Shown piece by piece: positions 7,573 to 16,920 of a stretch of 26,919 bases of DNA (position 1 is the stretch's first letter; every line of letters begins with the position of its first letter). Made by a program: the position numbers and the translations under genes. Origin of the DNA: an uncultured Oscillospiraceae bacterium (GTDB taxonomy: Bacteria; Bacillota; Clostridia; Oscillospirales; Ruminococcaceae). The stretch is from assembly GCA_934527255.1 (NCBI GenBank), contig CAKTAM010000018.1, positions 1-26,919 on the forward strand, written 5' to 3'. The notes below the pieces were generated by a model that had not been told where the DNA came from, did no database searches, and saw only the letters and a program-made list of their open reading frames with translations.

Positions 7573-8073
7573 CTATTCGTTTGCCGGGGCAGAGATGAGT
7601 GTGATCTGCCGTGTTTTGCTGCCCTCGGCCGCTTTGACCTTCATATACTTGAGCGCAATGTCGTTAATTTCAGAAAGAAACTGCGAAAATTCTTCGTCCG
7701 TCAACAGCAGTGTGCAGTTTGTAAACAGCAGCATATCTTTTTGGGGCGCGGCGCTGCCGCTGGCAAAATATCTTGCAAAGGCTGCACCAATGCGCAGCAA
7801 TGCCATTTGTACGGCCGTTCCGCTTTCGTCCTCGGCGGCCAAAGCTTCCCCGTTCAATTGATAAACGCTTTCCACCGTGCCGCGAATTCGGTTTTCGCCC
7901 ACAACCGTCAGAATGGAATGCTCCGCAAGAATTTTGATATGGCGGTACAGGCTTGCGGTCGGAACATCAGGCAGCGCCTTTTTGAGCTCCTTTGCTGTGC
8001 CTGCTTTGTGGAGCAGAAAATACTGAAAGATCCTTTGACGGACGGGGTTCATGACCACCTCTGCGGTCTCCAT
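7573..8073 (-). CDS. ArsR-like winged-helix transcriptional regulator
   Basis: This 166-residue protein has an N-terminal winged helix: METAEVVMNPVRQRIFQYF, then AGTAKELKKALPDVPTASLY as the recognition region, RHIKILAEHSIL, and the wing VVGENRIRGTVESVYQL. The C-terminal half (about 75-160) is helical and likely a dimerisation or effector domain, as in HTH_20/YdfF-type regulators. Effector and targets are unknown. The ATG is preceded by AAGAGGTGA. Its own promoter contains an inverted repeat in the spacer that is a candidate autoregulatory operator. The next gene on this strand, GNAT-YoaP, starts 143 nt downstream with no clear terminator in between, so it may be read through. Confidence 0.9.
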   Translation of the reverse strand: METAEVVMNPVRQRIFQYFLLHKAGTAKELKKALPDVPTASLYRHIKILAEHSILTVVGENRIRGTVESVYQLNGEALAAEDESGTAVQMALLRIGAAFARYFASGSAAPQKDMLLFTNCTLLLTDEEFSQFLSEINDIALKYMKVKAAEGSKTRQITLISAPANE

Positions 8074-8109
8074 CTTCTACCATCACCTCTTACACCATTC
8101 TATGTTTTT

Positions 8110-8137
8110 ATTATATTCTTATTTTTGAGAATGTCAA
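8110..8137 (-). promoter_or_regulatory. Promoter of the ArsR-like regulator with a candidate operator
   Basis: On the minus strand, TTGACA (8137-8132), a 16-nt AT-rich spacer and TATAAT (8115-8110) form a consensus promoter. The spacer holds an inverted repeat, ATTCT (8115-8119) and AGAAT (8128-8132), separated by 8 nt. It is well placed for a dimeric repressor, plausibly the regulator itself. Confidence 0.75.
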
Positions 8138-8193
8138 GCAGGAAAACTTATCTGCAGGACGACAAGCCGCGGCGGGCCCTTGCGTCGCCGCGA

Positions 8194-8222
8194 TTGACAA
8201 TCCCCGAAAACTGTGCTATGGT
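8194..8222 (+). promoter_or_regulatory. Promoter of nadE
   Basis: TTGACA (8194-8199), a 17-nt spacer and TATGGT (8217-8222) lie about 75 nt upstream of the nadE start and diverge from the regulator promoter. The -35 box is perfect; the -10 box matches at four of six positions. Confidence 0.75.
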
Positions 8223-8295
8223 AAAACCGAACAAAACCGCCCGGCACACCGGCCGGTGCGCGGCACAAAACGATGAGTGCATAAAGGAGCCTGCC

Positions 8296-10308
<2,013 letters not shown>

Positions 10309-10340
10309 GCGCAGCGGTATACAAAAAAGGAGGCCGTACC

Positions 10341-10535
10341 ATGGCAAATCGCCTGCCGCAGGCCGCAGACTGCGAGCGCTGCTGGAACTATGACCTCAAC
10401 GAGGAGACCGGCTGCTATGAATGCCGCGCCAGCCTGGATGAGGATGAAATGCTGTGTTTTTTGAGCGGGATCGGCTGGCAGTGCCCGTATTTTCGCTTTA
10501 ACGATGAATATGAGGTCGTGCGTCGGCAGAACTGA
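10341..10535 (+). CDS. Small Cys-rich protein (DUF6472-like)
   Basis: This 64-residue protein has a clear AAAAGGAGG ribosome site. It has six cysteines: C11 and C14 (CERC), C25 and C28 (CYEC), C39 and C48. The two CxxC pairs suggest a small zinc- or iron-binding fold. The acidic LDEDEM and the ending CPYF...DEYEVVRRQ resemble a short family in Ruminococcaceae that I recall as DUF6472, with no known function. It lies 32 nt behind nadE and just before a terminator, so it is the last gene of the nadE transcript. Confidence 0.82.
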   Translation: MANRLPQAADCERCWNYDLNEETGCYECRASLDEDEMLCFLSGIGWQCPYFRFNDEYEVVRRQN

Positions 10536-10574
10536 AGGCCGCTGCGCCAAAAACAGCAGACAAAAAAGAACACG

Positions 10575-10617
10575 GCCGCGCAGCTGTCCGTTCGGGCACT
10601 GCGCGGCTTGCTCTTTT
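10575..10617 (+). terminator. Intrinsic terminator after the nadE unit
   Basis: A 9-bp perfect stem, GCCGCGCAG (10575-10583) with CTGCGCGGC (10599-10607), has a 15-nt loop that can pair further. It is followed by TTGCTCTTTT. The T-run is interrupted, so termination may be partial. Confidence 0.75.
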
Positions 10618-10636
10618 GGCCAGAGAGTGCTATAAT
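10608..10636 (+). promoter_or_regulatory. Promoter of the MATE transporter
   Basis: TTGCTC (10608-10613), a 17-nt spacer and a perfect TATAAT (10631-10636). The -35 box lies in the T-rich tail of the preceding terminator. The leader is about 110 nt. Confidence 0.7.
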
Positions 10637-10748
10637 ATGTAGAAAAGAATAGAAAAGAGCGGGAAGCAAAGCGCTTTTTCCGCGGCAAAGCAGCCGTGCC
10701 TTTGAATATGGGCGCGGTTCTTTGATGAAAACGAAAGGGGAAAGCGGT

Positions 10749-12128
10749 ATGGCTTCTTTTTTTTCGCCTGCACACAAGGCGAAGCCGGCAAAGACGATCG
10801 ACCTGACCACGGGCAGCATTGCGGGCGGCATTCTGACCTTTGCGTGGCCGGTGTTTCTGGGGCAGCTGCTGCAGCAGTTTTACAATATGGCGGATGCCTG
10901 GGTCATCGGCAACTTTGCCGATAACGACTCGTTTGCGGCGGTCAGCTCCGGCGGCAGCCTGACCATGCTCATCATCGGGCTGTTCAGCGGCATCGCCCTG
11001 GGCGGCGGCGTGGTCATTTCGCGCTATTACGGCGCGCACGATACCGAAAACCTGCGCAAGGCCATTCACACCAACATTCTGTTTGGTCTGGTGGCGGCGC
11101 TGGCCTGCACCGCCCTCGGTCTGCTGGCCGTGCCGCAGCTGCTGGTGTGGATGAAAACGCCCGCCAGCGTCATGCCGCAGTCGCTGGCCTATTTCCGCAT
11201 CTATTTCGGCGGCGTTTCCACTGTCATCCTCTACAACACCTTTATGGCCATTATGCGGGCGCTGGGGGACAGTCTGCACCCGCTGTACTATCTCATCATC
11301 TCCTCGCTGACCAACGTCGCGCTGGATCTTGTGTTTGTGGCGGGCTTTCACTGGGGTGTCACCGGCGCGGCTGTGGCCACGGTCTTTTCGCAGGGGTTAA
11401 GCGCGGTGCTGTGCCTGGTGCGCATGCTGCGCGCGCAGGATGAAAGCCGTCTCGAGCTTCGCCGCCTGCGGTGGGACGGCCCGCTGATGGCGCAGGTCAT
11501 CCGGCAGGGGCTGCCGACCGGCGTGCAGAACTCGGTCATCAGCATGGGCAACATGGTAGTGCAGACCAGCGTCAACTCGTTCGGCGCGTATGCCATGTCC
11601 GGCTTCGGCGCTTACGCCAAGATCGAGGGGCTGGTCTTTTTGCCCATCGTCAGCATGGCCATGTCGCTGCCCACCTTTGTCAGCCAGAACCTGGGGGCCG
11701 GGCAGCCGCTGCGGGCGAAAAAGGGCGCCTATTTCGGCGTTGCCGCGGGCATGCTGGTCTCCGAGCTTATCGGCGTGGCCATGTATTTCGGCGCGCCGCA
11801 GGCGCTGCGCTTCTTTGTCGATTCGCCCGAGGCTATCGCCTACGGCACGGTGCACATCCGTACAGTGTCGCTGTTCTTCTTCCTGCTGGCGTTCTCCAAC
11901 TGCACGGCCGGTGTGCTGCGCGGGTGCGGGCGTTCGCTGGTGCCGATGATCGTCATGCTGACGTTCTGGTGCGGCGTGCGCATTTTGTATGTGACAACGG
12001 CGCTGCGGTATTTTCCGGTGTTTCAGACCATCTCGTGGGCTTACCCGCTCACCTGGTCGCTCAGCGGGGTGGTATATGTGCTGTTTCTGGCGCGGATGGA
12101 CTGGAGCGCGGCGGCCCGGCGGCTGTAA
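10749..12128 (+). CDS. MATE-family multidrug/metabolite efflux transporter
   Basis: This 459-residue inner-membrane protein has about 12 hydrophobic segments in two similar halves. It probably exports cationic drugs or metabolites in exchange for Na+ or H+ (family knowledge; substrate unknown). The N-terminus shows the MATE pattern TTGSIAGGILTFAWPVFLGQ followed by LLQQFYNMADAWVIGNF. The second half has IRQGLPTGVQNSVISMGNM and, later, FVSQNLGAGQPLRAKKGAY, the family's QNxGAG block. The ATG was chosen because GAAAGGGGA lies just upstream; an ATG eight codons earlier has no ribosome site. It has its own promoter, and no obvious terminator lies between it and the metK promoter. Confidence 0.92.
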   Translation: MASFFSPAHKAKPAKTIDLTTGSIAGGILTFAWPVFLGQLLQQFYNMADAWVIGNFADNDSFAAVSSGGSLTMLIIGLFSGIALGGGVVISRYYGAHDTENLRKAIHTNILFGLVAALACTALGLLAVPQLLVWMKTPASVMPQSLAYFRIYFGGVSTVILYNTFMAIMRALGDSLHPLYYLIISSLTNVALDLVFVAGFHWGVTGAAVATVFSQGLSAVLCLVRMLRAQDESRLELRRLRWDGPLMAQVIRQGLPTGVQNSVISMGNMVVQTSVNSFGAYAMSGFGAYAKIEGLVFLPIVSMAMSLPTFVSQNLGAGQPLRAKKGAYFGVAAGMLVSELIGVAMYFGAPQALRFFVDSPEAIAYGTVHIRTVSLFFFLLAFSNCTAGVLRGCGRSLVPMIVMLTFWCGVRILYVTTALRYFPVFQTISWAYPLTWSLSGVVYVLFLARMDWSAAARRL

Positions 12129-12148
12129 AAAAGCGCGCGGCGCAGTGC

Positions 12149-12177
12149 TTGACATTGGCCGCCCGGTGTGATAGAAT
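12149..12177 (+). promoter_or_regulatory. Promoter of the SAM riboswitch-metK transcript
   Basis: TTGACA (12149-12154), a 17-nt spacer and TAGAAT (12172-12177). Transcription would begin near 12184, about 20 nt before the riboswitch aptamer. Confidence 0.85.
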
Positions 12178-12206
12178 AACGCCGTACCAGAGAAAACTGA
12201 AGATTG

Positions 12207-12301
12207 CTTATCAAGAGTGACAGAGGGGACAGGCCCTGTGAAGTCCGGCAACCTGCCGAAAGGTAAGGTGCCAAATCCTGCGGTAAAAGCCGAAAGATAA
12301 G
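12207..12301 (+). ncRNA. SAM-I (S-box) riboswitch aptamer
   Basis: The closing helix pairs CTTATC (12207-12212) with GATAAG (12296-12301). The S-box core is readable: AAGAGTGACAGAGGG, then CCTGTGAAGTCCGGCAACC (12234 onward), the pseudoknot-type CCGAAAGG, and GGTGCCAAATCCTGC. This RNA class binds S-adenosylmethionine and, when bound, favours the downstream terminator. It sits directly before metK, so the enzyme that makes SAM is switched off by its product. Confidence 0.95.
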
Positions 12302-12312
12302 TCTTGTTGACT

Positions 12313-12343
12313 GCCCGGGCCTTTTATCGGTCCGGGCGTTTTT
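12313..12343 (+). terminator. Riboswitch-controlled terminator before metK
   Basis: Stem GCCCGGGCC (12313-12321) pairs with GGTCCGGGC (12329-12337), with one G-U pair and a 7-nt loop, then TTTTT (12339-12343). It lies 11 nt after the aptamer and is the expression platform: it forms when SAM is bound. Confidence 0.92.
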
Positions 12344-12411
12344 GTGCAGCAGAACAGGGTGAGCAGTACCGGTTTTCCAGACATTTCCCAAAGGCAGAAA
12401 AGGAGCGACAA

Positions 12412-13569
12412 ATGAGAAGACTGTTCACCAGTGAATCCGTTACCGAAGGACATCCCGACAAGGTGTGCGACCAAATTTCCGACGCCGTGCTGGACGCCGT
12501 GCTGGCGGCCGACCCGCAGGGCCGCGTGGCCTGCGAGGTGACGGCCTGCACCGGTAAGGTGCATGTGATGGGCGAGATCACCACCACGGCGCAGCTGGAT
12601 GTGGAGGCCATTGTGCGGCGTACGCTGCGCGGCATCGGCTATACGGCCGAGGAATACGGCATTTGCGCCGATACCTGCGCCGTTGAGGTGAATCTGGACG
12701 GCCAGAGCCCGGATATTGCCCTTGGCACTAACGACACGGTCGGCGGCGCGGGCGATCAGGGCATGATGTTCGGGTATGCCTGCGACGAAACGCCGGAGAA
12801 AATGCCGCTGCCCGTCGCGCTGGCCCACCGGCTGGCTCGACGGCTGACGGCGGTGCGCAAGCAGCGGCTGCTGCCCTATCTGCGGCCGGACGGCAAAACG
12901 CAGGTGACGGTCGAATATGAAAACGACAGGCCCTTGCGTGTGGATACCGTGGTCATCAGCGCGCAGCACGACCCCGACGTTCCGCTGGAGCGTCTGCGTG
13001 CCGATATTACCGAGCAGGTGATCCGCCATGTGGTGCCAAAGCAGCTGCTGGATGACGCCACGCACATTTACATCAACCCCACCGGCCGCTTTGTCGTCGG
13101 CGGCCCGCAGGGCGACAGCGGCCTGACCGGCCGCAAGATCATTGTGGATACCTACGGCGGCTATGCCCGCCACGGCGGCGGCGCGTTTTCGGGCAAGGAT
13201 CCCACCAAGGTGGATCGCAGCGCCGCCTACGCCGCCCGCCATATTGCCAAAAACGTGGTGGAGGCATCTCTGGCACGTCGGTGTGAGGTGCAGCTGGCCT
13301 ACGCCATCGGCGTGGCGCAGCCGGTCAGCGTGCTGGTGGATACCTTCGGCACCGGCGTAGTGGCCGACGATGTGATCGCCTCGGCCGTGCAGCGCGTGTT
13401 TGATCTGACTCCGGGCGGCATCATCCGCGCGCTGAACCTGCGTCGGCCGCAGTATACGGCGCTGGCGGCGTACGGCCATATGGGGCGGATGGATCTGGAT
13501 GTCGCCTGGGAAAAGGCCGATCGTACCGAGCAGCTGCGCGCGGCTGTCGGCCTTTCGTCCGGGCGCTGA
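12412..13569 (+). CDS. metK: S-adenosylmethionine synthetase
   Basis: This 385-residue enzyme makes S-adenosylmethionine from methionine and ATP. It opens RRLFTSESVTEGHPDKVCDQ, with the conserved GHPDK block at 13-17. It also has the GGAGDQGMMFGYACDET hexapeptide region, PTGRFVVGGPQGDSGLTGRK and the glycine-rich GGGAFSGKDPTKVDRSAAY loop that covers the active site. It is a cytoplasmic tetramer in known bacteria. The ATG follows AAAAGGAG. Transcription is controlled by the SAM-I riboswitch and terminator in its leader, giving product feedback. Confidence 0.98.
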   Translation: MRRLFTSESVTEGHPDKVCDQISDAVLDAVLAADPQGRVACEVTACTGKVHVMGEITTTAQLDVEAIVRRTLRGIGYTAEEYGICADTCAVEVNLDGQSPDIALGTNDTVGGAGDQGMMFGYACDETPEKMPLPVALAHRLARRLTAVRKQRLLPYLRPDGKTQVTVEYENDRPLRVDTVVISAQHDPDVPLERLRADITEQVIRHVVPKQLLDDATHIYINPTGRFVVGGPQGDSGLTGRKIIVDTYGGYARHGGGAFSGKDPTKVDRSAAYAARHIAKNVVEASLARRCEVQLAYAIGVAQPVSVLVDTFGTGVVADDVIASAVQRVFDLTPGGIIRALNLRRPQYTALAAYGHMGRMDLDVAWEKADRTEQLRAAVGLSSGR

Positions 13570-13654
13570 AGCAAACGATATTTTTCGCCCGGCGGCCGTT
13601 CGGCGCGCCGGTGTGTTGCCCCCTCTGGGCAGATGAGGCAAAAGGAAAAGAAGA

Positions 13655-13703
13655 ACAGCGGCGGCGTCATCAAACGGATGGCGCCGCCGCTGTGCCCTTT
13701 TAC
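13655..13703 (+). terminator. Intrinsic terminator after metK
   Basis: A perfect 12-bp stem, ACAGCGGCGGCG (13655-13666) with CGCCGCCGCTGT (13682-13693), has a 15-nt loop. It is followed by short T-runs (GCCCTTTTACGCCCTTTTG). Confidence 0.8.
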
Positions 13704-13746
13704 GCCCTTTTGTCTTTTTCTGCGCCGCATTTCTGCTTCGGGGGGC

Positions 13747-13775
13747 TTTGCAACCCGACCAAAATAGAGTATACT
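13747..13775 (+). promoter_or_regulatory. Promoter of the recD2-comF-mreB operon
   Basis: TTTGCA (13747-13752), a 17-nt spacer and TATACT (13770-13775) lie about 40 nt upstream of recD2. The -10 box is good; the -35 box matches at four of six positions. Confidence 0.65.
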
Positions 13776-13816
13776 AAAGAAAAACGGCGCAGCGCCGCGG
13801 GAGGGGAGGGTGTACA

Positions 13817-16048
13817 ATGGCGTATTCCGCACAGCAGCCGGAGGGCGGCGAACGGCTCAACGGCATGGTGGTGCAGATCGTGTTTCAAAGCATGGAGACC
13901 GGCTTCTGCGTGCTGGAGCTGCTGAGCGGCGGCGAGACCGTGCCTGTGGTGGGCGAGCTGGCGGGCGTGGCCCCCGGCGAGGAGCTTACCCTGACCGGCA
14001 GTTGGGGCGAGCACGCCAGCTTTGGCCGCCAGTTTCGGGCGGTCAGCTGCGAATACCGCCTGCCGGATACCGAGGCGGCCATTCTGCAATACCTTTCCAG
14101 CGGGGTGCTGCCGGGCGTGGGGCCGGTGTTGGCCCGCCGCATCGTTGATGCCTTCGGCATCCGCACGCTGGAGGTCATGCAGACCGAACCGCAGCGCCTG
14201 GCCGACCGTGTAAAAGGCGTTTCGCTGAATAAGGCGCGGCAGATCAGCCGCGAGCTCTGCGCCCTGATTGGCCTGCGCGAAAGCGTCGGCCAGCTGGGCG
14301 AATGGGGCATCAACGCCGCAAGCGCCATGGCGGCCTACCGCCAGTACGGGCCGGATACGGTGGCGCTGGTGCGCGAAAACCCGTATCTTCTGTGCGAAGC
14401 GCCGGTGCATCTGCCGTTTGCCGCAGCCGATGATGCCGCGGCCGCGCTGGGGCTGGATCCGGAAAGCGAGTGTCGGCGGCAGGCCGGGCTGCTGCATGTG
14501 CTGCGCCACAACCTGAACAACGGGCACACCTGCCTTCCGCGCACCAAGCTGCTGGCGGCGGCGGCCGGTTTTTTGTGCGCCGCGCCGGAGGCGCTTTCCC
14601 GCGTGCTGGACCGTATGTTGGAAAGCGCCGTGCTGCTGCCGCAGAGCTATCACGAGCAGGAGTTTATCTGCCTGCCGGAATATTTCCGCGCCGAGCTGTA
14701 TGCGGCCGCCCGTCTGAAGCAGCTGCTGGCGCGGCCCTGCCCGCCGGTCGCCCGGCTGGAGACCGCCATCGACCGGCGCGAGCTGGTCACCGGCGTAAAG
14801 TATGCGCCGCTGCAGCGGCAGGCCATCGCACAGGCGCTGACCAGCCGTGTGCTGGTGCTGACAGGCGGCCCAGGCACCGGGAAGACTACAACGGTCAACG
14901 CCATTCTCGGCCTGCTGGAGGAGCAGCAGCTGCGCGTGGCGCTGGCCGCCCCGACCGGGCGGGCCGCCAAGCGCCTGGCCGAGCTGACCGGCTGCAAAGC
15001 CTCCACCATCCACCGCCTGCTGGAGGTCGACCCCAAAAGCAGCGGCGGCGAAGAGTTGCGCTTTGTGCACAACGAGGCCAATCCCCTGCGGGCCGACGCC
15101 GTGGTGGTGGATGAGATGAGCATGGTGGACGCTCTGTTGTTTGAAAGCCTGCTGCGCGCGCTGCGCCCCGACTGCCGCCTGATCCTGGTGGGCGACGCGG
15201 ATCAGCTGCCCAGCGTGGGGGCGGGCAATGTGCTGCGCGGCATTCTGGAAAGCGGGGTCGCGCCGGTGGTCTGCCTGAAGGAAATTTTCCGTCAGGCGGC
15301 CCAAAGCCGGATCGTCAGCAACGCGCACCGCATCGTCGCCGGGGAAATGCCGGTGAACGGCGGCAAAGAGGATGATTTCTTCTTTTTACAGGCAAACGGC
15401 ACGGACGGCCCCGACCTGCTGTGCGACCTGATCGCCCGCCGTCTGCCCGCCCGGTACGGCTTTTCCCCCGTGCAGGATATTCAGGTGCTGTGCGCCACGC
15501 GTCTTGGCCCGCTTGGCACCGAACAGCTCAACCGGCGGCTGCAGCAGCTGCTCAACCCGCCCGTGCGCGGCAAGGGCCAGCTGGAAAACCGCGGCATTGC
15601 CTGGCGCGAGGGCGATAAGGTGATGCAGATCCGCAACAACTACGACATTACCTGGCGGCGTGACGACGGCGAGGAGGGTACCGGGGCGTTCAACGGCGAC
15701 ATTGGCGTCATCGAGCGTGCCGACCGTCGTGCGGGCAGCCTGCAGGTGCGCTTTGACGACCGGGTCTGCTTGTACGAGGGCGAGGCGCTGGCCCAGCTGG
15801 AGCTGGCCTATGCCGTCACCGTCCACAAAAGTCAGGGCAGTGAGTTTGATGCGGTGATCCTGCCGGTGGCCGAGGTGCCCGCGCGGCTGTGCTACCGCAA
15901 TTTGCTGTACACCGGCGTGACAAGGGCCAAAAAGCTGCTGGTGCTGCTGGGGCAGCCCGGCGTGTTGGGGGCGATGGTGCGCAATGACAAGCGCATTCTG
16001 CGCTATTCCTGCTTTGCCGACCTGCTGCGGGATCCTTCCATTATCTGA
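13817..16048 (+). CDS. recD2: ATP-dependent DNA helicase RecD2
   Basis: This 743-residue superfamily 1B helicase unwinds DNA 5' to 3' and works in repair without RecBC. The N-terminal OB-like region (about 15-85) and helix-hairpin-helix region (GVLPGVGPVLARRIVDAFG) distinguish RecD2 from RecD. The motor has Walker A GGPGTGKT (350-357), GRAAKRLAELTG, Walker B DEMSMVD (432-438), LVGDADQLPSVGAG, and the C-terminal VTVHKSQGSEFDAV and LLYTGVTRAKKLL motifs. Length is typical. The ATG follows GGGAGGGGAGGG. It heads an operon with comF (20-nt gap) and mreB. Confidence 0.97.
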   Translation: MAYSAQQPEGGERLNGMVVQIVFQSMETGFCVLELLSGGETVPVVGELAGVAPGEELTLTGSWGEHASFGRQFRAVSCEYRLPDTEAAILQYLSSGVLPGVGPVLARRIVDAFGIRTLEVMQTEPQRLADRVKGVSLNKARQISRELCALIGLRESVGQLGEWGINAASAMAAYRQYGPDTVALVRENPYLLCEAPVHLPFAAADDAAAALGLDPESECRRQAGLLHVLRHNLNNGHTCLPRTKLLAAAAGFLCAAPEALSRVLDRMLESAVLLPQSYHEQEFICLPEYFRAELYAAARLKQLLARPCPPVARLETAIDRRELVTGVKYAPLQRQAIAQALTSRVLVLTGGPGTGKTTTVNAILGLLEEQQLRVALAAPTGRAAKRLAELTGCKASTIHRLLEVDPKSSGGEELRFVHNEANPLRADAVVVDEMSMVDALLFESLLRALRPDCRLILVGDADQLPSVGAGNVLRGILESGVAPVVCLKEIFRQAAQSRIVSNAHRIVAGEMPVNGGKEDDFFFLQANGTDGPDLLCDLIARRLPARYGFSPVQDIQVLCATRLGPLGTEQLNRRLQQLLNPPVRGKGQLENRGIAWREGDKVMQIRNNYDITWRRDDGEEGTGAFNGDIGVIERADRRAGSLQVRFDDRVCLYEGEALAQLELAYAVTVHKSQGSEFDAVILPVAEVPARLCYRNLLYTGVTRAKKLLVLLGQPGVLGAMVRNDKRILRYSCFADLLRDPSII

Positions 16049-16068
16049 AGCCGAAAAGGAGAGTGCCT

Positions 16069-16920
16069 ATGCGCAGAAAAGCCCTGCGGCCGACGCCCGC
16101 GCCGCCCGCCCAGGGCGGGGCGCACAGCGTCGATGCGGTCGCAGCCCCACCGCCGCACGGCTTTGCCGCAGCGGTGCTGCAGGTGCTGTTTCCCATGCGC
16201 TGCGCTTTCTGCGGCAGCCGCGCCAGCGGGTTGGTCGTGTGCCCAGCGTGCGCCGCGGCGCTGCAGCCGCTTGCCTTGCCGCCGGGAGAACCGCAGGAAC
16301 GTCTGGCCTGCGCATGGCTGCCGCGGGCGGCGGCTGTGTGGCAGTATGACGGCCTGGCCAAAAGGGCGCTGCTGCAGCTGAAATATTACGGGGCGCGCTG
16401 GCGCGCACCGGAGCTTGCCCGCCAGATGGCCGCAGCGGCCCGGGCGGCGCAGCTGCCGCCGCCGGATATCATTATTCCCGTGCCGGATACCCGGCGCGCT
16501 GCCCGCAAAAAGGCGTATTCCACCCCGCAGCTGCTGGCCGAATGGCTGGCAAGGCAGCAGACGGCGCCGCTGGCGGCAGGGGTGCTGTGCAAGCAGTATG
16601 ACACCCCGGCACAGTACACGCTTTCCCGCAGTCGGCGCGCCGCCAACCCCGTCGGCGCATACCGGGTGTGTGATCCGCAGCGCCTGCGCGGCAAAAGCGT
16701 CTGGCTGGTGGACGATGTGGTCACGACCGGCGCGACCCTGCGTGAATGTGCCCGCCTGCTTTGGCTGTACGGGGCGGCGCAGGTGACGGGGTTGTGCTTT
16801 TGTGCGACCCAGCCTAAAAATCACCCGGCGGCCCGGCCGCCGAAGCCCGAAGCAGCCCCGCCGACCGGGCCGGGCAGACCATCCGCAACAGAAAGGAACG
16901 ACCGTCATGGTACAGAATAA
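16069..16920 (+). CDS. comF: ComF-family phosphoribosyltransferase-like protein
   Basis: This 283-residue protein has a zinc-ribbon-like start, FPMRCAFCGSRASGLVVCPAC (two CxxC pairs, from about residue 42), and a C-terminal phosphoribosyltransferase domain with the PRPP loop VWLVDDVVTTGATLREC. ComF is needed for DNA uptake in naturally competent Firmicutes and is reported to interact with the uptake helicase, but homologues occur widely in non-competent species. About 40 residues rich in Ala and Pro precede the zinc ribbon. The ATG follows AAAAGGAG; a GTG two codons earlier was rejected for spacing. Its last 14 nt overlap mreB in another frame. No other competence gene is visible here. Confidence 0.92.
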   Translation: MRRKALRPTPAPPAQGGAHSVDAVAAPPPHGFAAAVLQVLFPMRCAFCGSRASGLVVCPACAAALQPLALPPGEPQERLACAWLPRAAAVWQYDGLAKRALLQLKYYGARWRAPELARQMAAAARAAQLPPPDIIIPVPDTRRAARKKAYSTPQLLAEWLARQQTAPLAAGVLCKQYDTPAQYTLSRSRRAANPVGAYRVCDPQRLRGKSVWLVDDVVTTGATLRECARLLWLYGAAQVTGLCFCATQPKNHPAARPPKPEAAPPTGPGRPSATERNDRHGTE

